64,000 bases of DNA from Celeribacter sp. HF31 (lineage in GTDB: Bacteria; Pseudomonadota; Alphaproteobacteria; Rhodobacterales; Rhodobacteraceae), in assembly GCF_011806455.1 (NCBI RefSeq), contig NZ_JAATOT010000003.1, positions 1 to 64,000 of the forward strand. The letters are read 5' to 3'. A program made the translations under genes and the position numbers. The notes below the pieces were generated by a model that made no database searches, was not told where the DNA came from, and saw nothing but the letters and a program-made list of their open reading frames with translations. This document shows, in pieces, positions 28,236 through 37,449 of this stretch (positions within the stretch are counted from its first letter, which is position 1; each line of letters opens with the position of its first letter).

Positions 28236-30353
28236 TCAGGGGCGTCTGTCCAAATTCCTGTATCTGCGCACCCGTGCCACTTCGCTTTCGGCCTCAAGCG
28301 CCAGCATCACCGCATGCAGATGTTCCACGTCGCGCAGGTCCACATCTACGATCAAACGGTAAAAGTCGGGCTTACGATCGACGAAATTCAGGTCCGAGAT
28401 ATTGGCCTTTTGCTCCGCGATAAGCGTGCAGATGCGGCCCAAAACCCCCGGATCGTTGGAAATCGTCAAATCCAAAGACACGGTATATTGCGGTGCGTGC
28501 GGCCCGGCGTGCCATTGCAGATCGACCCAGCGATCCGTTTCCGCCTCAAGCTCTTCGAGCGACGGGCAATCGATCGCGTGGATCACCACGCCCTTGCCGC
28601 GATAGGTGATGCCGACGATCCGTTCGCCCGGCACCGGCTGACAGCATTTGGCACGATTATAGGTCTCGCCCTCGGAAAGTCCAAGCACCGCGCGTTTCGC
28701 GTCAATCGCCCCGCTTTCGCGCACAAGCTCCGGGTAGACCGCCTTGACCACATCGGAAGCAGTAAGTTCCGCCGAGCCCAGACGCGCCAAAAGCGCCTCG
28801 GTGTCGGCCAGAGACATCTGTTTCGCCGCCGTCGCCAGCGCCTTTTCAGAAGCCTTTTTGCCGACATGTTCGAAGGCCACGCGGGCCAGTTCACGCCCCA
28901 GTTTGACAAAGCGTTCGCGGTTCTCTTCGCGCAAAGATTTGCGGATCGCCGCCTTGGCGCGGCCCGTCACCACAATGTCGAGCCAGGTCGCCTGCGGGCG
29001 CTGGCCTTCGGCGGTGAGAATTTCCACGCTCTGACCGTTTTTCAACCGGGTCCAAAGCGGCACGCGGATGCCGTCCACCTTGGCGCCGACACAGCTGTCA
29101 CCGATGCGCGTATGGATCGCATAGGCGTAATCCAACGGCGTGCCACCTTTCGGCAGCGACACCACCTCGCCTTTCGGCGTGAAGGTGAAGACCTTGTCGG
29201 AATACATCTCCAGCTTGACGTGTTCGAGGAATTCGGAGTGATCCTCGGCGTTCTCGAACCGCTCGGTGAGCTGCGCCAGCCATTTCGTCGGATCGACCGC
29301 AAAGGGGTTCTGCGCGCGCACGCCGTCGCGATAGGACCAATGCGCCGCAACGCCGGATTCCGCGACTTCGTGCATTTGCCGCGTGCGGATTTGCACCTCG
29401 ACGCGTTTTCCGTCCCGCCCCGAGACCGTGGTGTGGATCGAGCGATAGCCGTTGGATTTCGGCTGGCTGATATAGTCCTTGAACCGGGTCGGCACCGCGC
29501 GCCAGCGCTGGTGAATCACGCCCAACACGCGGTAGCAATCCATCTCGGTCTTCGTGATAACGCGGAAGCCGTAAATATCTGACAGACGGGAGAAACTTTG
29601 CTGTTTCTCCTCCATCTTGCGCCAGATCGAATAAGGTTTCTTGGCGCGCCCGAAGACGTCGGCCTCGATGCCTTCTCGGTCCAGCTCCGTGCGGATGTCG
29701 TTGGTGATCTTGTGGATCACATCGCCGGTTTCGCGTTGCAGCAAGATAAAGCGGCGGATGATCGAATTGCGCGCCTCGGGGTTGATGACGCGGAAGGACA
29801 AATCCTCCAACTCCTCGCGCATCCACTGCATCCCCATACGCCCCGCCAAGGGCGCATAGATGTCCATGGTCTCGCGCGCTTTTTGGAGCTGTTTCTCCGG
29901 GCGCATCGACTTGATCGTCCGCATGTTGTGCAGACGGTCGGCGAGTTTCACGAGGATCACCCGCAGGTCTTTCGACATCGCCATGAACAGCTTACGGAAG
30001 TTCTCCGCCTGTTTGGTCTCTGTCGACGACAGTTGCAGGTTGGTGAGTTTCGTCACCCCGTCCACGAGCTCCGCGATCTCTTCGCCGAACTTGCGCGCGA
30101 CCTCTTGGTAAGAGGCGCGGGTGTCCTCGATCGTGTCATGGAGCAAAGCCGTGATGATCGTCGCATCGTCCAGAGACTGTTCGGTCAGGATGGCGGCGAC
30201 GGCAACGGGATGGGTGAAATAGGGTTCGCCGGAGCGACGAAACTGCCCCTCATGCATCTCGCGTCCGTAGGCATAGGCCTCGCGGATCAGATCGGCATTT
30301 GTCTTGGGGTTGTAGTTGCGGACCAGCGCGATCAGGTCTTCGACGTCGATCAT
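28236..30353 (-). CDS. rsh: Bifunctional (p)ppGpp synthetase/hydrolase (Rsh)
   Basis: 705 residues, the length of a full RelA/SpoT homologue. The hydrolase HD motif is intact (His72-Asp73 in ALLHDTIEDT), the synthetase region has YRSIHTTVSGRDGKRVEVQIRT, and TGS (about 380-440) and C-terminal ACT domains follow. It makes and degrades the alarmone. As in most alphaproteobacteria it is probably the only long Rsh. The gene follows rpoZ by 57 bp. Confidence 0.96.
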   Translation of the reverse strand: MIDVEDLIALVRNYNPKTNADLIREAYAYGREMHEGQFRRSGEPYFTHPVAVAAILTEQSLDDATIITALLHDTIEDTRASYQEVARKFGEEIAELVDGVTKLTNLQLSSTETKQAENFRKLFMAMSKDLRVILVKLADRLHNMRTIKSMRPEKQLQKARETMDIYAPLAGRMGMQWMREELEDLSFRVINPEARNSIIRRFILLQRETGDVIHKITNDIRTELDREGIEADVFGRAKKPYSIWRKMEEKQQSFSRLSDIYGFRVITKTEMDCYRVLGVIHQRWRAVPTRFKDYISQPKSNGYRSIHTTVSGRDGKRVEVQIRTRQMHEVAESGVAAHWSYRDGVRAQNPFAVDPTKWLAQLTERFENAEDHSEFLEHVKLEMYSDKVFTFTPKGEVVSLPKGGTPLDYAYAIHTRIGDSCVGAKVDGIRVPLWTRLKNGQSVEILTAEGQRPQATWLDIVVTGRAKAAIRKSLREENRERFVKLGRELARVAFEHVGKKASEKALATAAKQMSLADTEALLARLGSAELTASDVVKAVYPELVRESGAIDAKRAVLGLSEGETYNRAKCCQPVPGERIVGITYRGKGVVIHAIDCPSLEELEAETDRWVDLQWHAGPHAPQYTVSLDLTISNDPGVLGRICTLIAEQKANISDLNFVDRKPDFYRLIVDVDLRDVEHLHAVMLALEAESEVARVRRYRNLDRRP

Positions 30354-30410
30354 TTTGGTCCGCGAACTCCGTGAATGGGGGCCACCATGAAAACCATGCG
30401 GCCCCGCATC

Positions 30411-30764
30411 TTAATTTTGCCCCTGCGCTTCCATCAGCGCGCGCAGCAGTTTCTCTTCGGACATATCGTCCTCGGCCGGTTTGTCGGCCTCTTGACCCAT
30501 CAACAGAGCCATTTGATCGTCTTCCGGCTCATCGACCTCGATCTGGGTCTGATGGCTTTCGATCATCCGCTCGCGCAGCGCGTCTGCGGATTGGGTCTCT
30601 TCGGCGATTTCACGCAGCGCCACAACCGGGTTCTTGTCGTTGTCACGATCCACGGTCAGCGGCGAGCCCGCGGCAACTTCGCGCGCACGGTGGGCGGCGA
30701 GCATCACGAGCTCGAAGCGGTTCGGAACCTTGTCGACGCAATCTTCAACGGTCACGCGGGCCAT
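30411..30764 (-). CDS. rpoZ: DNA-directed RNA polymerase subunit omega
   Basis: 117 residues from the ATG at 30764, giving [20 protein letters not shown]. The helix core is conserved; the C-terminal 50 residues are acidic and variable, as usual in this class. Omega folds the beta' subunit and forms part of ppGpp site 1; the MAR residues at the N-terminus that contact ppGpp in E. coli are kept. Next to rsh, this places alarmone enzyme and target in one operon. Confidence 0.96.
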   Translation of the reverse strand: MARVTVEDCVDKVPNRFELVMLAAHRAREVAAGSPLTVDRDNDKNPVVALREIAEETQSADALRERMIESHQTQIEVDEPEDDQMALLMGQEADKPAEDDMSEEKLLRALMEAQGQN

Positions 30765-30866
30765 GGGATCTCCAATCGTTTGGACAGACATAGAATGCGT
30801 CAGGACGCATTTGTTCAAAGGCTCTATTTAGGGGCTCAGCCCCCTATTGACAAGCGCCCTTTCCCC

Positions 30867-31445
30867 TTAATTCACGCGGATTTCAACCCCGGACATGGGT
30901 TTTACCTCGGTTTTCTCGCTCTCAGGCCGGGCGGCAAGCATCTCAGATATGGTTTGACCCAAAAGCGGATGCCGCCAGTCAGGCGCCAGATCGGCAAAGG
31001 GAATCAGCATAAAGGCCCGGTCCTGAATGCGCGGGTGCGGCAGAATAAGCTGATCAGGCGCACGCACCGTTTGTTCAGACAGCGGCAGATCAATCCAGGC
31101 CTGGACCGAGCGCGCGTCGGGGCGCACCTCATCCGCATAGGCCAAAAGATCCAAATCAATCGGCCGTCCGGCCCAGCGGGTCTTGCGCACCCGGCCCAGT
31201 TCCGCCTCAATCTCGTGCAACACCAGCAAAAGCGCCTCAGGCGGGCCATCGTAGATCACTTCCGCCGCGAAGTTCACGTAATCCGGCCCAGCCCCCGCGG
31301 GGAAACAGGGGGTCTCGTAAATCTGGCTCAACTGCGTGACCGTCACGCCCTTTGCCGACAACGCATGCAACGCCGCCTGCAAAGTCTCCATCGGCGTGCC
31401 GGTTTCAGAGGGCAAATTGGCGCCAAACGCGATCCATGCGCGCAT
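30867..31445 (-). CDS. folK: HPPK: 2-amino-4-hydroxy-6-hydroxymethyldihydropteridine diphosphokinase
   Basis: 192 residues from ATG 31445 (MRAWIAFGANLPSE). The reading frame stays open for another 270 codons upstream, antisense to the NYN gene, but homology to FolK begins here. The signature KTRWAGRPIDLDLLAYAD and later LPHPRIQDRAFML are present. It transfers pyrophosphate from ATP in folate synthesis. Divergent from the NYN gene. Confidence 0.93.
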   Translation of the reverse strand: MRAWIAFGANLPSETGTPMETLQAALHALSAKGVTVTQLSQIYETPCFPAGAGPDYVNFAAEVIYDGPPEALLLVLHEIEAELGRVRKTRWAGRPIDLDLLAYADEVRPDARSVQAWIDLPLSEQTVRAPDQLILPHPRIQDRAFMLIPFADLAPDWRHPLLGQTISEMLAARPESEKTEVKPMSGVEIRVN

Positions 31446-31608
31446 TTTCGCCCAGTACGAAGGAGTCTCTCGCGCCACGCTATGGTCCGCCCTATCTTTT
31501 TCGGCAAGTTCAGCTTTGACGCATTTCATACTATTGAGCAGGACAGAAAGCCAAGAACAACTGACTGTCCCTTCGGATATTGCTGTGGGGGCTGTCCAAA
31601 AAAACAAA

Positions 31609-31627
31609 ATATAAAGGACCTTTATAT
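31609..31627. promoter_or_regulatory. Perfect 19-bp palindrome over the ribosome binding site of the NYN gene
   Basis: ATATAAAGG, a central A, and CCTTTATAT form a perfect palindrome that contains the ribosome binding site AAAGGA (31613-31618) and ends on the first two bases of the ATG at 31626. As RNA it can form a 7-bp all-A/U stem with GGACC in the loop; as DNA it is an ideal dimer site. Confidence 0.6.
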
Positions 31628-32186
31628 GTTTTATAAAGATGAGCGCCTTGCTTTGTTCATCGACGGGTCGAATCTTTACGCAGCGGCAAAATCGCTCGGG
31701 TTCGACATCGATTACAAACTGCTCCGACAGGAATTCATGCGCCGTGGCAAATTGCTGCGTGCGTTCTACTACACCGCCCTGCTTGAAAACGATGACTATT
31801 CGCCGATCCGCCCGCTGGTCGATTGGCTGAATTACAACGGGTTCACCATGGTCACCAAACCGGCCAAGGAGTTCACCGACTCCATGGGGCGGCGCAAGAT
31901 CAAGGGCAACATGGACATCGAGCTTGCCGTCGATGCGATGGAATTGGCGCCGCATGTCGATCACATCGTGCTCTTCTCCGGCGACGGCGATTTCCGTCCG
32001 CTGGTCGAAAGCCTGCAACGTCAGGGCGTGCGCGTTTCTGTCGTCTCCTCGATCCGCACCCAACCCCCGATGATCGCCGATGAGCTGCGTCGTCAGGCCG
32101 ATAATTTCATTGAGCTGAACGATCTCAAAGACGTGCTCGGGCGTCCGCCGCGCGAACCGCGCGACGATGACAGCTACGACAACTGA
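31626..32186 (+). CDS. NYN domain protein (LabA/PIN-like)
   Basis: 186 residues. RLALFIDGSNLYAAAKSLGF carries the first acidic residue (Asp13) of a NYN/PIN-type nuclease fold; Asp in MDIELAVDAM and the pair in SGDGDFRPLV complete the usual acidic set. Such proteins are predicted metal-dependent RNases. The C-terminus is charged and likely flexible (PPREPRDDDSYDN). ATG 31626 is fixed by AAAGGA upstream, which lies inside a 19-bp palindrome. Monocistronic, with a terminator at 32193-32222. Confidence 0.88.
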   Translation: MFYKDERLALFIDGSNLYAAAKSLGFDIDYKLLRQEFMRRGKLLRAFYYTALLENDDYSPIRPLVDWLNYNGFTMVTKPAKEFTDSMGRRKIKGNMDIELAVDAMELAPHVDHIVLFSGDGDFRPLVESLQRQGVRVSVVSSIRTQPPMIADELRRQADNFIELNDLKDVLGRPPREPRDDDSYDN

Positions 32187-32192
32187 GTTATG

Positions 32193-32222
32193 AAAGCCCC
32201 CGCCGTCTCGGTGGGGGCTTTT
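32193..32222 (+). terminator. Rho-independent terminator after the NYN gene
   Basis: A 12-bp stem with one G-T pair joins AAAGCCCCCGCC and GGTGGGGGCTTT around GTCTC, followed by TTTT. Confidence 0.87.
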
Positions 32223-32286
32223 GCTTTTCGGGTCATTGAACTCACGCGCGTTCACCGCTACCTCTGGAACGGATCAGGAGCGCGCC

Positions 32287-33249
32287 ATGACCGAAACCAC
32301 CCCCAAACCCCCTCTTATGCTCTATCTCGCAGCCCCGCGCGGGTTCTGCGCCGGTGTCGACCGCGCGATCAAGATCGTCGAAATGGCGATCGAGAAATGG
32401 GGACCGCCCGTCTATGTCCGCCACGAAATCGTGCACAACAAATTCGTGGTCGACGGGCTGAAAGAGAAAGGTGCGGTGTTTGTCGAAGAGTTGGAAGACT
32501 GCCCCGACGACCGCCCGGTGATCTTTTCCGCCCATGGTGTGCCGAAAGCCGTGCCCGCCGAGGCCGCCAAGCGCGAGATGGTCTATGTCGACGCCACCTG
32601 CCCGCTGGTCTCCAAGGTCCACATTGAGGCGGAGCGGCATTTTGAGAACGGGCTACAGATGATCATGATCGGCCATGCCGGTCACCCGGAGACCATTGGT
32701 ACAATGGGACAGCTCCCTGAGGGCGAGGTTTTGCTGGTCGAAACCCCCGATGATGTCCCGGGACTTGAGGTGCGCGACCCGGAGCGTCTGGCCTTTATCA
32801 CCCAGACCACATTGTCGGTCGATGACACGGTCGATGTGATCGCCGCTCTGCGTGCGCGCTTCCCGAACATCGTCGGCCCGCACAAAGAAGACATCTGTTA
32901 CGCCACGACCAACCGGCAGGCGGCAGTGAAAGCCATTTCGTCAAATATTGACGCTCTTTTGGTCATTGGAGCGCCGAATAGTTCAAATAGCAAACGTTTG
33001 GTCGAGGTCGGCAAAGCCAATGGCTGCGCTTATTCGCAACTCGTCCAACGCGCCCCCGACATCGACTGGCGCGCGCTCGAGGGCATTTCTTCCGTGGGCA
33101 TCACCGCCGGTGCATCGGCCCCAGAGGTCCTAGTCAATGAGGTGATCGACGCCTTCCGCGCCCGTTTTGACGTCACCGTAGAGCTGGTGGAAACCGCGCA
33201 GGAAAACGTCGAATTCAAAGTGCCCCGCGTGCTTCGGGAACCAGCATGA
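32287..33249 (+). CDS. ispH: 4-Hydroxy-3-methylbut-2-enyl diphosphate reductase
   Basis: 320 residues from ATG 32287 with AGGAGC upstream. The three Fe-S ligands are Cys21 ([10 protein letters not shown]), Cys105 (DATCPLVSK) and Cys204 ([10 protein letters not shown]). It makes IPP and DMAPP in the last step of the MEP isoprenoid pathway. It begins a plus-strand run with 4-8 bp overlaps: ispH, methyltransferase, rnhA and the TRIC-like gene. Confidence 0.97.
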   Translation: MTETTPKPPLMLYLAAPRGFCAGVDRAIKIVEMAIEKWGPPVYVRHEIVHNKFVVDGLKEKGAVFVEELEDCPDDRPVIFSAHGVPKAVPAEAAKREMVYVDATCPLVSKVHIEAERHFENGLQMIMIGHAGHPETIGTMGQLPEGEVLLVETPDDVPGLEVRDPERLAFITQTTLSVDDTVDVIAALRARFPNIVGPHKEDICYATTNRQAAVKAISSNIDALLVIGAPNSSNSKRLVEVGKANGCAYSQLVQRAPDIDWRALEGISSVGITAGASAPEVLVNEVIDAFRARFDVTVELVETAQENVEFKVPRVLREPA

Positions 33250-33839
33250 GCGACGCGGATCGCACCCTTCCGATCTACGATGCGCAGGCCAGCGCTTACG
33301 CTGCGCGCAATGCCGAGCTTTATGAATTGCCGCAGGCGCAGTCCTTTGTCGCCGCTCTGCCAAAACAGGCGCATATCCTCGATCTGGGCTGTGGACCCGG
33401 CCAGTACGCGAGCTGGTTCGCGGCACAGGGATTCCGTGTCGAGGCTTGGGACGGCTCTTCGGAAATGCTGACCCTCGCTGCGCAGCATGGCGGCGTCACC
33501 ACACGTCTCGCCCGGTTTGAGGACCTGACCAACGAGGCCGCATTCGATGGCATTTGGGCCAATTTCAGCTTGCTGCACGCTGAACGTTCCGACCTGCCCG
33601 ATCTGCTCGCCCGCATTCACCGCGCTTTGACGCCAAGCGGTGTGTTTCACATTGCAATGAAGCTCGGCACAGGCGCGGGACCGGATAAGATCGGGCGCTA
33701 TTACACCTATTATGGTGAAGCCGAACTTGAGGACCTGCTCAGTGCAGCGGACTTCAAGATCATGGAGAAACACCTGTTTGACGGCGTGGGGCTTGACGGC
33801 ACCGCCGGGCACTATATCACCCTGCTTTGTCATGGCTGA
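33246..33839 (+). CDS. Class I SAM-dependent methyltransferase
   Basis: 197 residues. Motif I is [16 protein letters not shown] near residue 40, and the fold matches the UbiE/COQ5-like class; the substrate is unknown. Its ATG overlaps the ispH stop by 4 bp and its end overlaps rnhA by 8 bp, so it is an integral part of this operon. Confidence 0.85.
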   Translation: MSDADRTLPIYDAQASAYAARNAELYELPQAQSFVAALPKQAHILDLGCGPGQYASWFAAQGFRVEAWDGSSEMLTLAAQHGGVTTRLARFEDLTNEAAFDGIWANFSLLHAERSDLPDLLARIHRALTPSGVFHIAMKLGTGAGPDKIGRYYTYYGEAELEDLLSAADFKIMEKHLFDGVGLDGTAGHYITLLCHG

Positions 33840-34293
33840 ATTCTACGCATATACCGACGGAGCCTGCTCCGGAAATCCCGGCCCGGGCGGCTGGGGCGCC
33901 TTGTTGCAGGCAAAGGACGGCGACACGGTCGTCAAAGAGCGCGAGCTTAAGGGCGGCGAGGCGGAGACCACGAACAACCGGATGGAATTGCTCGCGGCGA
34001 TCTCTGCTCTTGAAACGCTCGGACGCCCGACGTCTATCACCATCGTCACCGACAGCGCCTATGTGAAAAACGGTGTCACCGGCTGGATCCACGGCTGGAA
34101 ACGCAACGGTTGGAAGACCGCCGCGAAGAAACCTGTGAAGAATGTTGATCTGTGGCAACGCATTGATGAGGCGCAAAAGCGGCATGATGTGACCTGGGAA
34201 TGGGTCAAAGGCCACGCCGGGCACCCCGAAAACGAACGCGCCGATGAGCTGGCCCGCGCCGGTATGGCGCCGTTCAAAAAGGGTGCCACATGA
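33832..34293 (+). CDS. rnhA: Ribonuclease HI
   Basis: 153 residues from ATG 33832. Catalytic carboxylates are visible in [26 protein letters not shown] and TDSAYV, and [15 protein letters not shown] closes the active site. The basic handle [12 protein letters not shown] of E. coli-type RNase HI is present. It removes RNA from RNA-DNA hybrids. Frame upstream of this ATG is open but not homologous. Confidence 0.97.
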   Translation: MAEFYAYTDGACSGNPGPGGWGALLQAKDGDTVVKERELKGGEAETTNNRMELLAAISALETLGRPTSITIVTDSAYVKNGVTGWIHGWKRNGWKTAAKKPVKNVDLWQRIDEAQKRHDVTWEWVKGHAGHPENERADELARAGMAPFKKGAT

Positions 34294-34913
34294 CGCCTCT
34301 GGCGGCCCTCGATTACGCCTCGGTCATCGTCTTTGCGATTTCCGGCGCATTGGCCGCCTCCCGTGCTCAGCTCGATCTTGTGGGCTTCGCCTTCGTCGCC
34401 TGTCTGACCGCCGTGGGTGGCGGGACGTTGCGCGACCTGTTGCTCAATCGCGATGCGGTGTTTTGGATCGAAGACCCGACCTACATCGTTATCGCGTGCC
34501 TTGTGTCGGCTGTGGTGTTCTTGACCGCACATCTGTTCGAGAGCCGTCAGAAAGCCCTCCTATGGGCCGATGCTGTGGCGCTTTCGGTCGCCGTGGCGGC
34601 GGGCGCCGGTGTCGCGCTCAAGCTCGGGCAACCGCCGGTGATCGTGGCCCTCATGGGGGTCGCAACCGGGTGTTTTGGCGGCATGATGCGGGACGTCGTT
34701 TGTAACGAAGTGCCTCTGATCCTGAAGCATGGCGAGCTTTACGCCTCGGCGGCTTTGGCCGGACCTCTGGCGCTTCTCATAGCGTCTCAATTTGAGATTC
34801 CGCGTCTTTTCGAATTTATTATATGTGCCATTGTGACATTCACGCTGCGCGCCGGAAGTCTTGCCTGGGGCTGGTCCCTGCCGGTCTACAAATCACGCCC
34901 ACCCAAGAACTGA
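34290..34913 (+). CDS. Trimeric intracellular cation channel family (YicG/UPF0126) protein
   Basis: 207 residues, with about seven hydrophobic helices in two related halves. [17 protein letters not shown] and [17 protein letters not shown] are the two diagnostic GGxxRD motifs of the TRIC/UPF0126 family, which form K+/glycine-related channels. ATG overlaps the rnhA stop by 4 bp. Confidence 0.9.
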   Translation: MTPLAALDYASVIVFAISGALAASRAQLDLVGFAFVACLTAVGGGTLRDLLLNRDAVFWIEDPTYIVIACLVSAVVFLTAHLFESRQKALLWADAVALSVAVAAGAGVALKLGQPPVIVALMGVATGCFGGMMRDVVCNEVPLILKHGELYASAALAGPLALLIASQFEIPRLFEFIICAIVTFTLRAGSLAWGWSLPVYKSRPPKN

Positions 34914-34917
34914 AGTC

Positions 34918-35055
34918 TTACGTTTTGATGTACCACGTTGCCGCCACCGCGAGACAGCAGGCGACGAACCACCCTCCAGGGCGGAACATCAGCCAGAGGC
35001 CAATGCCAAACATAATACGCGCGATCATGCCGGGAATGGACAGGAGCCAGATCAT
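34918..35055 (-). CDS. Small membrane protein (45 residues), last gene of the def-fmt operon
   Basis: The frame starts at ATG 35055, overlapping the stop of the GlsB-type gene by 4 bp (ATGA), and ends at TAA 34918. It reads MIWLLSIPGMIARIMFGIGL, then a WLMFRPGG turn and a second hydrophobic stretch ending WYIKT: one to two membrane helices. The exact ATGA coupling, also used by three other junctions in this operon, argues that it is translated. It is too short for routine calling. No family recognised. Confidence 0.65.
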   Translation of the reverse strand: MIWLLSIPGMIARIMFGIGLWLMFRPGGWFVACCLAVAATWYIKT

Positions 35056-35291
35056 CTGCGCCCCCTGATCGCTTTCCACGCCCAGATCAACAGCATCGCG
35101 CCAAGCACAGCACCGACGAATCCCGCCGCCACGCCGGAGAGCATCAAGAGAAAGCGCAGCACCAATCCGCCGATCAACGCGCCCAACATGCCGATCACCA
35201 CGGTGGTGATCAGGTCGGTTTTCAAATCCATCACGCGGGTCGCGATGAACCCAGCGGCGGCTCCGACGATGATGAGAAACAGAACCGGCAT
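35052..35291 (-). CDS. GlsB/YeaQ/YmgE-type small membrane protein, copy 2
   Basis: 79 residues with three hydrophobic helices and the glycine-rich pattern AAAGFIATRVMD and GMLGALIGGLVLRFLL of the transglycosylase-associated (GlsB/YeaQ/YmgE) family, often stress-induced and of unknown biochemistry. It ends in WKAIRGRR. It starts 3 bp after the previous gene's stop and overlaps the 45-residue ORF. Confidence 0.78.
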   Translation of the reverse strand: MPVLFLIIVGAAAGFIATRVMDLKTDLITTVVIGMLGALIGGLVLRFLLMLSGVAAGFVGAVLGAMLLIWAWKAIRGRR

Positions 35292-35294
35292 GGA

Positions 35295-35534
35295 TCAGCG
35301 CCTCCGCCAGTGAGTCGGCACGATGATCAGCGCGCCCAGCGAGGACACGATGGCATTCAGCCCCGGAGAGCCGAAGCCGACGCCAAACATCAGTTTGACG
35401 AAATAGGCCAGAAACGCCCCGCCGACACAGATGATGATCGAGGGCAGGATGCCGTTGCGGGTGAAGCCCGTCTTTTCACAGAGGTAGCCAACGATGCCCG
35501 CGATGACGACCGTGCCGATCAGGATTGGAAACAT
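35295..35534 (-). CDS. GlsB/YeaQ-like small membrane protein, copy 1
   Basis: 79 residues, the same length and helix layout as its downstream neighbour but diverged: GTVVIAGIVGYLCEKTGFTRNGI, then SIIICVGGAFLAYFVKLMFG, ending in HWRRR. The pair looks like an old tandem duplication. It begins 9 bp after fmt. Family assignment is by overall pattern, so less certain than for copy 2. Confidence 0.65.
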   Translation of the reverse strand: MFPILIGTVVIAGIVGYLCEKTGFTRNGILPSIIICVGGAFLAYFVKLMFGVGFGSPGLNAIVSSLGALIIVPTHWRRR

Positions 35535-35543
35535 AACGCGCCC

Positions 35544-36449
35544 CTAGTCGAACCGGCTGCCCTTCGGCAGATCCAGCCCTTTCAAAATCTCTGCAACAGG
35601 CATAGCACGTTTGCCCTCACGCTGCGCGGTGAGAATTTCGACCGCGTGGTCCCCGCAAGCGATTGTGAAGTCGTCCACCACCTCGCCGGGGCTGCCCGTG
35701 GCCCCCGTCACGCGGGACATGTGGAACTTGATGCGCTCGCTGTTGAGCGTGCCCCAGGCACCGGGAAAGGGCGAAAGCCCCCGGATTTGTCGGTCAATCT
35801 CAGTGGCGGGGCGGGTCCAGTCGATCTTTGCCTCGGCCTTGTCGATCTTACGCGCGTAGGTCACGCCATCCTCCGGCTGGAGCTCCGGGACGAGTTGATC
35901 CAGCGTGTCGAGCGCCACGGTGATGGCATCGGCGCCCATCTCGGACAGGCGATCATGCAGGAGCGCCGTGGTGTCCTCTGCCGTGATCTCGGTTTCCTGG
36001 CGCAACAATACGGGGCCGGTGTCGAGGCCTGCCTCCATCTGCATAATGCAGACGCCGGTTTCATTGTCGCCTTCGAGGATCGCGCGATGGATCGGCGCCG
36101 CGCCGCGCCAACGTGGCAAAAGCGAGGCGTGGATGTTGAGGCAACCACGCTTGGGCGCGTCGAGGATACTCTGCGGCAGCAACAGCCCGTAGGCCACGAC
36201 CACGGCGATCTCGGCATTCAGGTCCTGAAACGCCGCCACATCCGCCGGGTCTTTGAAATTCACCGGATGGCGCACCGGCAGTCCAAGCTCCTCGGCGCGG
36301 GCTTGCACGGGTGTCGGGCGGTCTTTCTTGCCCCGCCCCGCCGGACGCGGCGGCTGGCAATAGACGCAGGCAATTTCATGCCCCGCCTCGACCAGCGCGT
36401 CCAGCACAGGCACGGAAAAATCGGGGCTGCCCATGAAGATTACTCTCAT
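35544..36449 (-). CDS. fmt: Methionyl-tRNA formyltransferase
   Basis: 301 residues from ATG 36449 ([20 protein letters not shown]). The catalytic region has [20 protein letters not shown] and the [13 protein letters not shown] block; the C-terminal OB-like domain follows. It formylates initiator Met-tRNA. The start overlaps the end of the degenerate deformylase gene by 4 bp. Functional partner of the deformylases upstream, which remove the formyl group. Confidence 0.97.
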   Translation of the reverse strand: MRVIFMGSPDFSVPVLDALVEAGHEIACVYCQPPRPAGRGKKDRPTPVQARAEELGLPVRHPVNFKDPADVAAFQDLNAEIAVVVAYGLLLPQSILDAPKRGCLNIHASLLPRWRGAAPIHRAILEGDNETGVCIMQMEAGLDTGPVLLRQETEITAEDTTALLHDRLSEMGADAITVALDTLDQLVPELQPEDGVTYARKIDKAEAKIDWTRPATEIDRQIRGLSPFPGAWGTLNSERIKFHMSRVTGATGSPGEVVDDFTIACGDHAVEILTAQREGKRAMPVAEILKGLDLPKGSRFD

Positions 36450-36961
36450 TTCATGGCTCCCATCTTCTTGGCCTTCTTCAGGAACATCTGACGTTTCACC
36501 GGCTTCAAGTTGTCGAAATACATCTTGCCGTTCAGGTGGTCGATCTGGTGCTGCACCGAAGTCGCCCAAAGCCCGACGAAATCGCGTTCTTCCACCTCGC
36601 CCGCCTCATTGAGAAACCGCACGGTGACGGCGCGCGGGCGAGAGATCACGGCGGACATGCCGGGCAGGTTGGGCGAGGCCTCTTCGTGTTCACGCAATTG
36701 CACGGAGGCATGGAGCACTTCGGGGTTCGCCATCAAAACCGCCTTGCCGCGCTCTTCAGAACAATCGACAACGGCCAATTGCTGCATCACGCCGATCTGC
36801 GGACCAGCCAAGCCATAGCCCGGCATGGCATCCATTGTCTCGACCATATCGGCCCAGATGGTGCGGATCTCCTCGGTGATCTCGGTGACCGGCGGCACAG
36901 CGGTTTTCAGGCGCTTGTCCGGGTAGGCCACAAAAGGGCGTTCTGTGGGCGTATGGGTCAT
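36446..36961 (-). CDS. Peptide deformylase-like protein, predicted inactive (third paralogue)
   Basis: 171 residues from ATG 36961. The fold is kept ([10 protein letters not shown] in motif I; HQIDH in motif III), but the metal ligand Cys of motif II is replaced by Ser96 (EASPNLPG where EGCLSIPG is expected) and the catalytic Glu of HEIDH is Gln139. Both changes should abolish deformylase activity. There is no frameshift and overlaps with both neighbours are exact, so it is conserved as a protein and not a decaying pseudogene. It may bind nascent N-formyl ends or the ribosome, but this is inference. Confidence 0.88.
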   Translation of the reverse strand: MTHTPTERPFVAYPDKRLKTAVPPVTEITEEIRTIWADMVETMDAMPGYGLAGPQIGVMQQLAVVDCSEERGKAVLMANPEVLHASVQLREHEEASPNLPGMSAVISRPRAVTVRFLNEAGEVEERDFVGLWATSVQHQIDHLNGKMYFDNLKPVKRQMFLKKAKKMGAMK

Positions 36962-37449
36962 GCGTAAATCTCCTCGAGACGGGCGCGGGTTTTCGCATCG
37001 AGCCGGTCGAAATGCACAAGCCCGTCGAGATGGTCGTATTCGTGCTGGGCGATGCGGGCCTCGGCGCCGATCATTTCGCCTGTGTGGCGCTGCCCGTCGA
37101 GATCGGTCCATGAGAGCGTTATGCCCACGGGCCGCGTCACGGTGGCGGTGATCTCCGGGATCGAGAGACAGCCTTCGTCCATTTCACAGGTCTCGTCAGA
37201 GAGGGCCTTGATCTCGGGATTGATCGCGACCAGCGGCGATTTTTCGCCCTCTTTCCACGTCGCATCCATCACGAAGAGCCGCAGCATCGCGCCCACTTGC
37301 GGCCCGGCCAAACCCCGACCGGGGGCATCATACATCGTCTCGAACATATCCGCGACCAGCGTGCGAATGTCGTCGGTGATCTCTTCCACCGGCGCGCAAG
37401 CCGTGCTCAGCCGCGCGTCCGGCCAGAGCAGGATCTCGCGCAGCGCCAT
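36958..37449 (-). CDS. def: Peptide deformylase, second paralogue
   Basis: 163 residues. All three motifs are intact: GRGLAGPQ (44-51), EGCLS (92-96) and HEYDH (136-140), which give the metal ligands and catalytic Glu. Motif I has Gly for the usual second Ala. It removes the formyl group from nascent proteins. Overlaps: 1 bp with the first paralogue (TGATG), 4 bp with the third (ATGA). Confidence 0.93.
   Translation of the reverse strand: MALREILLWPDARLSTACAPVEEITDDIRTLVADMFETMYDAPGRGLAGPQVGAMLRLFVMDATWKEGEKSPLVAINPEIKALSDETCEMDEGCLSIPEITATVTRPVGITLSWTDLDGQRHTGEMIGAEARIAQHEYDHLDGLVHFDRLDAKTRARLEEIYA

Noticed and set aside
30375-31625. A plus-strand open frame of more than 400 codons continuing upstream of the NYN gene
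   Set aside because: It is antisense to rpoZ and folK, has the odd composition of a shadow frame, and homology starts only at ATG 31626, which has its own ribosome binding site.
31446-32255. A 270-codon N-terminal extension of folK
   Set aside because: It lies antisense to the NYN gene and resembles no protein; FolK homology begins at 31445.
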